Below are positions 26,269 to 40,430 of a stretch of 64,000 bases of DNA, in pieces. A program made the translations under genes and the position numbers. The stretch comes from Hydractinia symbiolongicarpus (Eukaryota; Cnidaria; Hydrozoa; Anthoathecata; Hydractiniidae). Numbering within the stretch: the first letter of the stretch is position 1; each line of letters opens with the position of its first letter. The notes below the pieces were generated by a model. That model made no database searches. It saw only the letters and a list, made by a program, of their open reading frames with translations, and was not told where the DNA came from. Where the stretch lies: assembly GCF_029227915.1 (NCBI RefSeq), contig NC_079884.1, forward strand, positions 28,770,001 to 28,834,000, given 5' to 3'.

Positions 26269-28865
26269 AATCCGTTTTAGTTACAACAGTTGCGCCACAA
26301 ATTCGTACCAACATGTATTTAGTGATTTTTTTCCAATAATACTAAGTTGTATCGCTTTTAACAGTGAAACGATTGACTTTGGGACTTAATTGAACTGATT
26401 CTGGACTGTGACCTTACAAATGTTATAAATGAGCCAATTAGACTCCAAGGCATAACATTCTTCTTAATTTGACATGATTGCTGGAATTCAGCGATTACAT
26501 TAGGCTCTGTGGTAGCGCTTTATTAAAAAATTTAGATAAATAACACTCTTCTTACTGTAGGACCAATCCTGGCCGTTAGCACGCGCTGAATAAATAGGAA
26601 CAGTTTCAAAGACTACATTTCATTGACTTTCTAGCAGTATAAATCTGTTTGAGTTGTAACGGTTGCGTCACATTTCGTACCAACATGTATTTAGCGATAG
26701 TATTCGGATATTGCTAGGTTGCATCACTTTTAACAGTGAAACGTTTGACTGTGGGACTTAATTGAACTGATTTTGGACTTTGACCTTATAAATGTGATAA
26801 ATGAGCCAGTTTGACTACAAGAAATAACATTCTTCTTAATTTGACATGATTGCTGAAACTCAGCAATTACACCGGGCGCTGCGGTAGCGCTTTATTAAAA
26901 AATTTAGATAAATAAGACTTTTCTTACTGTAGGACCAATCCTGGCCGTTAGCATGCGCTGAATAAATAGGATCAGTTCCAAAGACTAAAATTCATTGAAT
27001 TTCTAGCTGCATAAATCCGTTTGAGTTACAACGGTTGCGTCACATATTCGTACCAACATGTACTTAACGATAGTATTCGGATATTACTAGGTTGCATCAC
27101 TTTTACAGTGAAACGTTTGACTGTGGGACTTAATTGTACTGATTTTGGACTTTGACCTTATAAATGTGATAAATAAGCCAGTTTGACTACAAGAACTAAC
27201 ATTCTTCTTAATTTGACATGATTGCTGGAACTCAGCGATTACACTGGGCGCCGTGGTAGCGCTTTATTAAAAAATTAAGATAAATAAGTCATTTTCTACT
27301 GTGGGACCAATCCTAGACGTTAGTTCGCGTTAAAGATATAGAGACAGTTTCAAAAACTACATTTCATTGATTTTCAAACGGTGTCAATCCGTTTGTGTTA
27401 CAACTGTAGCGTCACATATTCGTGCCAACATGTATTTAGTGATTTTCTTCCCATATTACTAAAATGTATTGCTTTTAACAGTAAAACGATTCACTGTGGG
27501 ACTTAATTGAACTGATTCTGGACTGTGACCTTACAAATGTGATAAATGAGCCAATTAGACTCCAAGGCATAACATTCTTCTTAATTTGACATGATTGCTG
27601 GAATTCAGCGATTACATTAGGCTCTGTGGTAGCGCTTTATTAAAAAATTTAGATAAATAACACTCTTCTTACTGTAGGACCAATCCTGGCCATTAGCACG
27701 CGCTGAATAAATAGGAACAGTTTCAAAGACTACATTTCATTGACTTTCTAGCAGTATAAATCTGTTTGAGTTGTAACGGTTGCGTCACATTTCGTACCAA
27801 CATGTATTTAGCGATAGTATTCGGATATTGCTAGGTTGCATCACTTTTAACAGTGAAACGTTTGACTGTGGGACTTAATTGAACTAATTTTGGACTTTGA
27901 CCTTATAAATGTGATAAATGAGCCAGTTTGACTACAAGAAATAACATTCTTCTTAATTTGACATGATTGCTGAAACTCAGCAATTACACCGGGCGCTGCG
28001 GTAGCGCTTTATTAAAAAATTTAGATAAATAAGACTTTTCTTACTGTAGGTCCAATCCTGGCCGTTAGCATGCGCTGAATAAATAGGATCAGTTCCAAAG
28101 ACTAAAATTCATTGAATTTCTAGCTGCATAAATCCGTTTGAGTTACAACGGTTGCGTCACATATTCGTACCAACATGTACTTAGCGATAGTATTCGGATA
28201 TTACTAGGTTGCATCACTTTTACAGTGAAACGTTTGACTGTGGGACTTAATTGTACTGATTTTGGACTTTGACCTTATAAATGTGATAAATAAGCCAGTT
28301 TGACTACAAGAACTAACATTCTTCTTAATTTGACATGATTGCTGGAACTCAGCGATTACACTGGGCGCCGTGGTAGCGCTTTATTAAAAAATTAAGATAA
28401 ATAAGTCATTTTCTACTGTGGGACCAATCCTAGACGTTAGTTCGCGTTAAAGATATAGAGACAGTTTCAAAAACTACATTTCATTGATTTTCAAACGGTG
28501 TCAATCCGTTTGTGTTACAACTGTAGCGTCACATATTCGTGGCAACATGTATTTAGTGATTTTCTTCCCATATTACTAAAATGTATTGCTTTTAACAGTA
28601 AAACGATTCACTGTGGGACTTAATTGAACTGATTCTGGACTGTGACCTTACAAATGTGATAAATGAGCCAATTGGACTCCAAGGTATAACATTCTTCTTA
28701 ATTTGACATGATTGCTGGAATTCAGCGATTACATTAGGTTCTGTGGTAGCGCTTTATTTAAAAGTTTAGATCAGTAAGACTTTTCTTACTGTGTGACCAA
28801 TCCTGGCCGTTAACACTCGCTGAATAAATAGGATCTGTTCCAAAGACTACATTTCATTGACTTTC
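26269..28865 (+). repeat. 1117-bp trimeric HOR, two copies, plus flanks
   Basis: Copies lie at about 26420-27536 and 27537-28653. Markers 1117 apart include GAGCCAATTAGAC (26431/27548), CAGCAATTACACCGGG (26861/27978) and GAGTTGTAACGG (26651/27768). Heptamer-equivalent spacings are 373, 372 and 372 bp. Sites such as TTCACTGTGGGAC and CCCATATTACTAAAATG are shared with monomers near 34.9 and 35.6 kb, so the same parental monomers were reused there. Nothing but satellite is present. Confidence 0.88.
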
Positions 28866-30729
28866 TAGCGGCATAAATCCGTTTGAGTTACAACGGTTGC
28901 GTCACATATTCGTACCAACATGTATTTATCGATAGTATTCGGATATTACTAGGTTGCACCGTTTTTAACAGTGACACGATTGACTGTGGGACTTAATTGA
29001 ACTGATTCTGGACTGTGACCTTATAAATGTGATAAATGAGCCCATTGGACTCCAAGGAATAACATTCTTCTTAATTCGACATGATTGCTGGAATTCAGCG
29101 AGTACACTAGGCCCTGTGGTAGCGCTTTATTCAAAAATTTAGATAAATAAATCTTTTTTTACTGTGGGACCAATCCTAGCCGTTAGTTCGCGCTGAAGAA
29201 ATACAGACAGTTTCAAAAACTACATTTCAATGACTTTCTAACGGGGTCAATCCGTTTGAGTTACAATGGTTGCGTCACATATTCGTACCAACATGTATTT
29301 AGTGATTTTCTTCCGATATTACTAAGTTGTATTGCTTTTAACAGTGAAACGATTGACTGTGGGAATTAATTGAAATGATTCTGGGCTGTGACTTCATAAT
29401 TGTGATAAATGAGCCAATTGGTCTCCAAGCAATTACATTCTTCTTAATTTGACATGATTGCTGGAATTCAGCGATTACATTAGGCTCTGTGGTAGCTCTT
29501 TATTTAAAATTTTAGATAAATAAGACTTTTCTTACTGTGGGACCAATCCTGGCCGTTAGCGCTCGCTGAATAAATAGGATCTGTTCCAAAGACTACATTT
29601 CATTGACTTTCTAGCGGCATAAATCCGTTTGAGTTACAACGGTTGCGTCACATATTCGTACCAACATGTATTTAGCGATAGTACTCGGATAATACTAGGT
29701 TGCATCACTTTTCACAGTGAAACGTTTGACTGTGGGACTTAATTGAACTGATTTTGGGCTTTGACCTTATAAATGTGATAAATGAGCCAGATTGACTACA
29801 AGAACTAACATTCTTCTTAATTTGACATGATTGCTGGAACTCAGCGATTACACTGGGCGCCGTGGTCGCGCTTTATTAAAAAATTAAGAAAAATAAGTCA
29901 TTCTTTACTGTGGGACCAATCCTAGCCGTTAGTTCGCGCTGAAGAAATAGAGACAGTTTCAAAAACTACATTTCATTGATTTTCTAACGGTGTCAATCCG
30001 TTTTAGTTACAACAGTTGCGTCACAAATTCGTACCAACATGTATTTAGTGATTTTTTTCCAATATTACTAAGTTGTATCGCTTTTAACAGTGAAACGATT
30101 GACTTTGGGACTTAATTGAACTGATTCTGGACTGTGACCTTACAAATGTTATAAATGAGCCAATTGGACTCCAAGGTATAACATTCTTCTTAATTTGACA
30201 TGATTGCTGGAATTCAGCGATTACATTAGGCTTTGTGGTAGCACTTTATTAAAAAATTTAGATAAATAACACTTTTCTTACTGTAGGACCAATCCTGGCC
30301 GTTAGCACGCGCTGAATAAATAGGAACAGTTTCAAAGACTACATTTCATTGACTTTCTAGCAGTATAAATCTGTTTGAGTTGTAACGGTTGCGTCACATT
30401 TCGTACCAACATGTATTTAGCGATAGTATTCGGATATTGCTAGGTTGCATCACTTTTAACAGTGAAACGTTTGACTGTGGGACTTAATTGAACTGATTTT
30501 GGACTTTGACCTTATAAATGTGATAAATGAGCCAGTTTGACTACAAGAAATAACATTCTTCTTAATTTGACATGATTGCTGGAATTCAGCGATTACATTA
30601 GGTTCTGTGGTAGCGCTTTATTTAAAAATTTAGATCAGTAAGACTTTTCTTACTGTAGGACCAATCCTGGCTGTTTGCATGCGCTGAATAAATAGGATCA
30701 GTTCCAAAGACTAAAATTCATTGAATTTC
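28866..30729 (+). repeat. 1864-bp pentameric HOR, copy 1
   Basis: Five monomers. TAGCGGCATAAATCC occurs at 28866, 30730, 32594 and 34458 in equivalent places, and AGTACACTAGGCCC at 29101, 30965 and 32829, all 1864 bp apart. The order of variants (TTATCGATAG B, then CTTTATTCAAAAATTTAG leading to A, then GCGCTCGCTGAATAAATAGG B, then TTTTAGTTACAACAG A, then GAGTTGTAACGG B) is the same in each copy. Confidence 0.93.
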
Positions 30730-32593
30730 TAGCGGCATAAATCCGTTTGAGTTACAACGGTTGCGTCACATATTCGTACAAACATGTATTTATCGATAGT
30801 ATTCGGATATTACTAGGTTGCACCGTTTTTAACAGTGACACGATTGACTGTGGGACTTAATTGAACTGATTCTGGACTGTGACCTTATAAATGTGATAAA
30901 TGAGCCCATTGGACTCCAAGGAATAACATTCTTCTTAATTCGACATGATTGCTGGAATTCAGCGAGTACACTAGGCCCTGTGGTAGCGCTTTATTCAAAA
31001 ATTTAGATAAATAAATCTTTTTTTACTGTGGGACCAATCCTAGCCGTTAGTTCGCGCTGAAGAAATACAGACAGTTTCAAAAACTACATTTCAATGACTT
31101 TCTAACGGGGTCAATCCGTTTGAGTTACAATGGTTGCGTCACATATTCGTACCAACATGTATTTAGTGATTTTCTTCCGATATTACTAAGTTGTATTGCT
31201 TTTAACAGTGAAACGATTGACTGTGGGAATTAATTGAAATGATTCTGGACTGTGACTTCATAATTGTGATAAATGAGCCAATTGGTCTCCAAGCAATTAC
31301 ATTCTTCTTAATTTGACATGATTGCTGGAATTCAGCGATTACATTAGGCTCTGTGGTAGCTCTTTATTTAAAATTTTAGATAAATAAGACTTTTCTTACT
31401 GTGGGACCAATCCTGGCCGTTAGCGCTCGCTGAATAAATAGGATCTGTTCCAAAGACTACATTTCATTGACTTTCTAGCGGCATAAATCCGTTTGAGTTA
31501 CAACGGTTGCGTCACATATTCGTACCAACATGTATTTAGCGATAGTACTCGGATAATACTAGGTTGCATCACTTTTCACAGTGAAACGTTTGACTGTGGG
31601 ACTTAATTGAACTGATTTTGGGCTTTGACCTTATAAATGTGATAAATGAGCCAGATTGACTACAAGAACTAACATTCTTCTTAATTTGACATGATTGCTG
31701 GAACTCAGCGATTACACTGGGCGCCGTGGTCGCGCTTTATTAAAAAATTAAGAAAAATAAGTCATTCTTTACTGTGGGACCAATCCTAGCCGTTAGTTCG
31801 CGCTGAAGAAATAGAGACAGTTTCAAAAACTACATTTCATTGATTTTCTAACGGTGTCAATCCGTTTTAGTTACAACAGTTGCGTCACAAATTCGTACCA
31901 ACATGTATTTAGTGATTTTTTTCCAATATTACTAAGTTGTATCGCTTTTAACAGTGAAACGATTGACTTTGGGACTTAATTGAACTGATTCTGGACTGTG
32001 ACCTTACAAATGTTATAAATGAGCCAATTGGACTCCAAGGTATAACATTCTTCTTAATTTGACATGATTGCTGGAATTCAGCGATTACATTAGGCTTTGT
32101 GGTAGCACTTTATTAAAAAATTTAGATAAATAACACTTTTCTTACTGTAGGACCAATCCTGGCCGTTAGCACGCGCTGAATAAATAGGAACAGTTTCAAA
32201 GACTACATTTCATTGACTTTCTAGCAGTATAAATCTGTTTGAGTTGTAACGGTTGCGTCACATTTCGTACCAACATGTATTTAGCGATAGTATTCGGATA
32301 TTGCTAGGTTGCATCACTTTTAACAGTGAAACGTTTGACTGTGGGACTTAATTGAACTGATTTTGGACTTTGACCTTATAAATGTGATAAATGAGCCAGT
32401 TTGACTACAAGAAATAACATTCTTCTTAATTTGACATGATTGCTGGAATTCAGCGATTACATTAGGTTCTGTGGTAGCGCTTTATTTAAAAATTTAGATC
32501 AGTAAGACTTTTCTTACTGTGTGACCAATCCTGGCCGTTAACACTCGCTGAATAAATAGGATCTGTTCCAAAGACTACATTTCATTGACTTTC
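30730..32593 (+). repeat. 1864-bp pentameric HOR, copy 2
   Basis: Same five-monomer order. The few bases before its start differ from copies 1 and 3 (GAATTTCTAGCGG and CTGGCTGTTTGCATGCG instead of GACTTTCTAGCGG and CTGGCCGTTAACACTCG), and CGTACAAACATG near 30776 is private. Otherwise it is nearly identical to the flanking copies. Confidence 0.93.
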
Positions 32594-34308
32594 TAGCGGC
32601 ATAAATCCGTTTGAGTTACAACGGTTGCGTCACATATTCGTACCAACATGTATTTATCGATAGTATTCGGATATTACTAGGTTGCACCGTTTTTAACAGT
32701 GACACGATTGACTGTGGGACTTAATTGAACTGATTCTGGACTGTGACCTTATAAATGTGATAAATGAGCCCATTGGACTCCAAGGAATAACATTCTTCTT
32801 AATTCGACATGATTGCTGGAATTCAGCGAGTACACTAGGCCCTGTGGTAGCGCTTTATTCAAAAATTTAGATAAATAAATCTTTTTTTACTGTGGGACCA
32901 ATCCTAGCCGTTAGTTCGCGCTGAAGAAATACACACAGTTTCAAAAACTACATTTCAATGACTTTCTAACGGGGTCAATCCGTTTGAGTTACAATGGTTG
33001 CGTCACATATTCGTACCAACATGTATTTAGTGATTTTCTTCCGATATTACTAAGTTGTATTGCTTTTAACAGTGAAACGATTGACTGTGGGAATTAATTG
33101 AAATGATTCTGGACTGTGACTTCATAATTGTGATAAATGAGCCAATTGGTCTCCAAGCAATTACATTCTTCTTAATTTGACATGATTGCTGGAATTCAGC
33201 GATTACATTAGGCTCTGTGGTAGCTCTTTATTTAAAATTTTAGATAAATAAGACTTTTCTTACTGTGGGACCAATCCTGGCCGTTAGCGCTCGCTGAATA
33301 AATAGGATCTGTTCCAAAGACTACATTTCATTGACTTTCTAGCGGCATAAATCCGTTTGAGTTACAACGGTTGCGTCACATATTCGTACCAACATGTATT
33401 TAGCGATAGTACTCGGATAATACTAGGTTGCATCACTTTTAACAGTGAAACGTTTGACTGTGGGACTTAATTGAACTGATTTTGGGCTTTGACCTTATAA
33501 ATGTGATAAATGAGCCAGATTGACTACAAGAACTAACATTCTTCTTAATTTGACATGATTGCTGGAACTCAGCGATTACACTGGGCGCCGTGGTCGCGCT
33601 TTATTAAAAAATTAAGAAAAATAAGTCATTCTTTACTGTGGGACCAATCCTAGCCGTTAGTTCGCGCTGAAGAAATAGAGACAGTTTCAAAAACTACATT
33701 TCATTGATTTTCTAACGGTGTCAATCCGTTTTAGTTACAACAGTTGCGTCACAAATTCGTACCAACATGTATTTAGTGATTTTTTTCCAATATTACTAAG
33801 TTGTATCGCTTTTAACAGTGAAACGATTGACTTTGGGACTTAATTGAACTGATTCTGGACTGTGACCTTACAAATGTTATAAATGAGCCAATTGGACTCC
33901 AAGGTATAACATTCTTCTTAATTTGACATGATTGCTGGAATTCAGCAATTACATTAGGCTCTGTGGTAGCACTTTATTAAAAAATTTAGATAAATAACAC
34001 TTTTCTTACTGTAGGACCAATCCTGGCCGTTAGCACGCGCTGAATAAATAGGAACAGTTTCAAAGACTACATTTCATTGACTTTCTAGCAGTATAAATCT
34101 GTTTGAGTTGTAACGGTTGCGTCACATTTCGTACCAACATGTATTTAGCGATAGTATTCGGATATTGCTAGGTTGCATCACTTTTAACAGTGAAACGTTT
34201 GACTGTGGGACTTAATTGAACTGATTTTGGACTTTGACCTTATAAATGTGGTAAATGAGCCAGTTTGACTACAAGAAATAACATTCTTCTTAATTTGACA
34301 TGATTGCT
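32594..34308 (+). repeat. 1864-bp pentameric HOR, copy 3 (slightly short)
   Basis: Follows copies 1 and 2 closely, including GAGTTGTAACGG at 34105, until about 34308. There it switches to CTGAAACTCAGCAATTACACCGGG, the variant used in the 1117-bp trimers at 26.9 and 28.0 kb. Private changes include ATACACACAGTTTC near 32930 and GTGGTAAATGAG near 34248. Confidence 0.9.
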
Positions 34309-34512
34309 GAAACTCAGCAATTACACCGGGCGCTGCAGTAGCGCTTTATTAAAAAATTTAGATAAATAAGACTTTTCTTACTGTAGGACCAATCCTGGCT
34401 GTTTGCATGCGCTGAATAAATAGGATCAGTTCCAAAGACTAAAATTCATTGAATTTCTAGCGGCATAAATCCGTTTGAGTTACAACGGTTGCGTCACATA
34501 TTCGTACCAACA

Positions 34513-36004
34513 TGTACTTAGCGATAGTATTCGGATATTACTAGGTTGCATCACTTTCAACAGTGAAACGTTTGACTGTGCGACTTAATTGTACTGATTT
34601 TGGACTTTGACCTTATAAATGTGATAAATAAGCCAGTTTGACTACAAGAACTAACATTCTTCTTAATTTGACATGATTGCTGGAACTCAGCGATTACACT
34701 GGGCGCTGTGGTAGCGCTTTATTAAAAAATTAAGATAAATAAGTCATTTTCTACTGTGGGACCAATCCTAGCCGTTAGTTCGCGTTAAAGAAATAGAGAC
34801 AGTTTCAAAAACTACATTTCATTGATTTTCAAACGGTGTCAATCCGTTTGAGTTACAACTGTAGCGTCACATATTCGTGCCAACATGTATTTAGTGATTT
34901 TCTTCCCATATTACTAAAATGTATTGCTTTTAACAGTGAAACGATTCACTGTGGGACTTAATTGAACTGATTCTGGACTGTGACCTTACAAATGTGATAA
35001 ATGAGCCAATTGGACTCCAAGGTATAACATTCTTCTTAATTTGACATGATTGCTGGAATTCAGCGATTACATTAGGTTCTGTGGTAGCGCTTTATTTAAA
35101 AGTTTAGATCAGTAAGACTTTTCTTACTGTGGGACCAATCCTGGCCGTTAACACTCGCTGAATAAATAGGATCTGTTCCAAAGACTACATTTCATTGACT
35201 TTCTAGCGGCATAAATCCGTTTGAGTTACAACGGTTGCGTCACATATTCGTACCAACATGTACTTAGCGATAGTATTCGGATATTACTAGGTTGCATCAC
35301 TTTCAACAGTGAAACGTTTGACTGTGCGACTTAATTGTACTGATTTTGGACTTTGACCTTATAAATGTGATAAATAAGCCAGTTTGACTACAAGAACTAA
35401 CATTCTTCTTAACTTGACATGATTGCTGGAACTCAGCGATTACACTGGGCGCTGTGGTAGCGCTTTATTAAAAAATTAAGATAAATAAGTCATTTTCTAC
35501 TGTGGGACCAATCCTAGCCGTTAGTTCGCGTTAAAGAAATAGAGACAGTTTCAAAAACTACATTTCATTGATTTTCAAACGGTGTCAATCCGTTTGAGTT
35601 ACAACTGTAGCGTCACATATTCGTGCCAACATGTATTTAGTGATTTTCTTCCCATATTACTAAAATGTATTGCTTTTAACAGTGAAACGATTCACTGTGG
35701 GACTTAATTGAACTGATTCTGGACTGTGACCTTACAAATGTGATAAATGAGCCAATTGGACTCCAAGGTATAACATTCTTCTTAATTTGACATGATTGCT
35801 GGAATTCAGCGATTACATTAGGTTCTGTGGTAGCGCTTTATTTAAAAGTTTAGATCAGTAAGACTTTTCTTACTGTGGGACCAATCCTGGCCGTTAACAC
35901 TCGCTGAATAAATAGGATCTGTTCCAAAGACTACATTTCATTGACTTTCTAGCGGCATAAATCCGTTTGAGTTACAACGGTTGCGTCACATATTCGTACC
36001 AACA
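34513..36004 (+). repeat. 746-bp dimeric HOR, two copies
   Basis: Copies 34513-35258 and 35259-36004 share ATATTCGTGCCAAC (34871/35617), TGTACTTAGCG (34513/35259), CACTTTCAACAGTG with GTGCGACTTAATTGTACTG, and CCCATATTACTAAAATG. This dimer has different A and B variants from the one at 1475-4458, so the 746-bp arrangement was amplified independently in two places. Confidence 0.9.
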
Positions 36005-36246
36005 TGTATTTATCGATAGTATTCGGATATTACTAAGATGTATTGCTTTTAACAGTGAAACGATTGACTGTGGGAATTAATTGAAATGATTCTGGACTGT
36101 GACTTCATAATTGTGATAAATGAGCCAATTGGTCTCCAAGCAATTACCTTCTTCTTAATTTGACATGATTGCTGGAACTCAGCGATTACACTGGGCGCCG
36201 TGGTAGCGCTTTATTAAAAAATTAGGAAAAATAAGTCATTCTTTAC
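35874..36246 (+). repeat. In-register B-to-A chimeric monomer
   Basis: Starts as B (CTGGCCGTTAACACTCGCTG) and switches to A inside ATATTACTAAGATGTATTGC, keeping a 373-bp length. It sits at the boundary between the dimer block and the following trimers, so the exchange probably coincides with the change of HOR. Confidence 0.75.
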
Positions 36247-36479
36247 TGTGGGACCAATCCTAGCCGTTAGTTCGCGCTGAAGAAATAGAGACAGTTTCAA
36301 AAACTACATTTCATTGATTTTCTAACGGTGTCAATCCGTTTTAGTTACAACAGTTGCGTCACAAATTCGTACCAACATGTACTTAGTGATTTTTTTCCGA
36401 TATTACTAAGTTGGATCGCTTTTAACAGTGAAACGATTGACTTTGGGACTTAATTGAACTGATTCTGGACTGTGACCTT
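36005..36479 (+). repeat. Transition monomers between HOR blocks
   Basis: Remainder of the chimeric monomer and one A monomer starting at 36247 with TTTTAGTTACAACAG and AGTTGGATCGC variants. The latter variant returns near 39771 and 42371, linking it to the next blocks. Confidence 0.75.
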
Positions 36480-39400
36480 ACAAATGTTATAAATGAGCCA
36501 ATTGGACTCCAAGGTATAACATTCTTCTTAATTTGACATGATTGCTGGAATTCAGCGATTACATTAGGCTCTGTGGTAGCGCTTTATTTAAAAATTTAGA
36601 TAAATAAGATTTTCTTACTGTGGGACCAATCCTAGCCGTTAGTTCGCGCTGAAGAAATACGGACAGTTTCAAAAACTGCATTTCAATGACTTTCTAACGG
36701 GGTCAATCCGTTTGAGTTACAACGGTTGCGTCACATATTCGTACCAACATGTATTTAGTGATTTTCTTCCGATATTACTAAGTTGTATTGCTTTTAACAG
36801 TGAAACGATTGACTGTGGGAATTAATTGATCTGATTCTGGAATGTGACCTTATAAATGTGATAAATGAGCCCATTGGTCTCTAAGGAATAACATTCTTCT
36901 TAATTTGACATGATTGCTGGAATTCAGCGATTACATTAGGCTCTGTGGTAGCGCTTTATTTAAAAATTTAGATAAATAAGACTTTTCTTACTGTGGGACC
37001 AATCCTGGCCGTTAGCACGGGCTGAATAAATAGGATCAGTTCCAAAGACTACATTACATTCACTTTCTAGCGGCATAAATCCGTTTGAGTTACAACGGTT
37101 GCGTCACATATTCGTACCAACAAGTATTTAGCGATGGTACTCGGATAATACTAGGTTGCATCACTTTTAACAGTGAAACGTTTGACTGTGGGACTTAATT
37201 GAACTGATTTTGGACTTTGACCTTATAAATGTGATAAATGAGCCAGTTTGACTACAAGAACTAACATTCTTCTTAATTTGACATGATTGCTGGAACTCAG
37301 CGATTACACTGGGCGCCGTGGTAGCGCTTTATTAAAAAATTAAGAAAAATAAGTCATTCTTTACTGTGGGACCAATCCTAGCCGTTAGTTCGCGCTGAAG
37401 AAATAGAGACAGTTTCAAAAACTACATTTCATTGATTTTCTAACGGTGTCAATCTGTTTGAGTTACAACGGTTGCGTCACATATTCGCACCAACATTTAT
37501 TTAGTGATTTTCTTCCGATATTACTAAGTTGTATTGCTTTTAACAGTGAAACGATTGACTGTGGGAATTAATTGATCTGATTCTGGAATGTGACCTTACA
37601 AATGTTATAAATGAGCCAATTGGACTCCAAGGTATAACATTCTTCTTAATTTGACATGATTGCTGGAATTCAGCGATTACATTAGGCTCTGTGGTAGCGC
37701 TTTATTTAAAAATTTAGATAAATAAGATTTTCTTACTGTGGGACCAATCCTAGCCGTTAGTTCGCGCTGAAGAAATACGGACAGTTTCAAAAACTGCATT
37801 TCAATGACTTTCTAACGGGGTCAATCCGTTTGAGTTACAACGGTTGCGTCACATATTCGTACCAACATGTATTTAGTGATTTTCTTCCGATATTACTAAG
37901 TTGTATTGCTTTTAACAGTGAAACGATTGACTGTGGGAATTAATTGATCTGATTCTGGAATGTGACCTTATAAATGTGATAAATGAGCCCATTGGTCTCT
38001 AAGGAATAACATTCTTCTTAATTTGACATGATTGCTGGAATTCAGCGATTACATTAGGCTCTGTGGTAGCGCTTTATTTAAAAATTTAGATAAATAAGAC
38101 TTTTCTTACTGTGGGACCAATCCTGGCCGTTAGCACGGGCTGAATAAATAGGATCAGTTCCAAAGACTACATTACATTGACTTTCTAGCGGCATAAATCC
38201 GTTTGAGTTACAACGGTTGCGTCACATATTCGTACCAACAAGTATTTAGCGATGGTACTCGGATAATACTAGGTTGCATCACTTTTAACAGTGAAACGTT
38301 TGACTGTGGGACTTAATTGAACTGATTTTGGACTTTGACCTTATAAATGTGATAAATGAGCCAGTTTGACTACAAGAACTAACATTCTTCTTAATTTGAC
38401 ATGATTGCTGGAACTCAGCGATTACACTGGGCGCCGTGGTAGCGCTTTATTAAAAAATTAAGAAAAATAAGTCATTCTTTACTGTGGGACCAATCCTAGC
38501 CGTTAGTTCGCGCTGAAGAAATAGAGACAGTTTCAAAAACTACATTTCATTGATTTTCTAACGGTGTCAATCTGTTTGAGTTACAACGGTTGCGTCACAT
38601 ATTCGCACCAACATGTATTTAGTGATTTTCTTCCGATATTACTAAGTTGTATTGCTTTTAACAGTGAAACGATTGACTGTGGGAATTAATTGATCTGATT
38701 CTGGAATGTGACCTTATAAATGTGATAAATGAGCCAATTGGACGCCAAGGTATAACATTCTTCTTAATTTGATATGATTGCTGGAATTCAGCGATTACAT
38801 TAGGCTCAGTGGTAGAGCTTTATTTAAAAAATTAGATAAATAAGATTTTCTTACTGTGGGACCAATCCTGGCCGTTAGTTCGCGCTGAAGAAATACGGAC
38901 AGTTTCAAAAACTGCATTTCAATGATTTTCTAACGGGGTCAATCCGTTTGAGTTACAACGGTTGCGTCACATATTCGTACCAACATGTATTTAGTGATTT
39001 TCTTCCGATATTACTAAGTTGTATTGCTTTTAACAGTGAAACGATTGACTGTGGGAATTAATTGATCTGATTCTGGAATGTGACCTTATAAATGTGATAA
39101 ATGAGCCCATTGGTCTCCAAGGAATAACATTCTTCTTAATTTGACATGATTGCTGGAATTCAGCGATTACATTAGGCTCTGTGGTAGCGCTTTATTTAAA
39201 AATTTAGATAAATAAGACTTTTCTTACTGTGGGACCAATCCTGGCCGCTGGCACGGGCTGAATAAATAGGATCAGTTCCAAAGACTACATTACATTGACT
39301 TTCTAGCGGCATAAATCCGTTTGAGTTACAACGGTTGCGTCACATATTCGTACCAACAAGTATTTAGCGATGGTACTCGGATAATACTAGGTTGCATCAC

Positions 39401-40430
39401 TTTTAACAATGAAACGTTTGACTGTGGGACTTAATTGAACTGATTTTGGACTTTGACCTTATAAATGTGATAAATGAGCCAGTTTGACTACAAGAACTAA
39501 CATTCTTCTTAATTTGACATGATTGCTAAAACTCAACGATTACACTGGGCGCCGTGGTAGCGCTTTATTAAAAAATTAAGAAAAATAAGTCATTCTTTAC
39601 TGTGGGACCAATCCTAGCCGTTAGTTCGCGCTGAAGAAATAGAGACAGTTTCAAAAACTACATTTCATTGATTTTCTAACGGTGTCAATCCGTTTTAGTT
39701 ACAACAGTTGCGTCACAAATTCGTACCAACATGTATTTAGTGATTTTTTTCCGATATTACTAAGTTGGATCGCTTTTAACAGTGAAACGATTGACTTTGG
39801 GACTTAATTGAACTGATTCTGGACTGTGACCTTACAAATGTTATAAATGAGCCAATTGGACTCCAAGGTATAACATTCTTCTTAATTTGACATGATTGCT
39901 GGAATTCAGCGATTACATTAGGCTCTGTGGTAGCGCTTTATTTAAAAATTTAGATAAATAAGATTTTCTTACTGTGGGACCAATCCTAGCCGTTAGTTCG
40001 CGCTGAAGAAATACGGACAGTTTCAAAAACTGCATTTCAATGACTTTCTAACGGGGTCAATCCGTTTGAGTTACAACGGTTGCGTCACATATTCGTACCA
40101 ACATGTATTTAGTGATTTTCTTCCGATATTACTAAGTTGTATTGCTTTTAACAGTGAAACGATTGACTGTGGGAATTAATTGATCTGATTCTGGAATGTG
40201 ACCTTATAAATGTGATAAATGAGCCAATTGGTCTCCAAGGAATAACATTCTTCTTAATTTGACATGATTGCTGGAATTCAACGATTACATTAGGCTCTGT
40301 GGTAGCGCTTTATTTAAAAATTTAGATAAATAAGACTTTTCTTACTCTGGGACCAATCCTGGCCGTTAGCACGGGCTGAATAAATAGGATCAGTTCCAAA
40401 GACTACATTACATTGACTTTCTAGCGGGAT
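36480..40430 (+). repeat. 1118-bp trimeric HOR, about 3.5 copies
   Basis: The private ACGGACAGTTTCAAAAACTGC marker (its first bases) lies at 36659, 37777, 38895 and 40013, exactly 1118 apart. Each unit is A with AAATACGG, then B with CACGGGCTGAATAAATAGG and CTACATTACATTGAC, then A with TTTCAAAAACTACATTTC. Copies 1 and 2 are nearly identical (CATTCAC near 37050 versus CATTGAC, CATTTATTTAG near 37495 versus CATGTATTTAG); copies 3 and 4 carry more changes. Confidence 0.92.
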
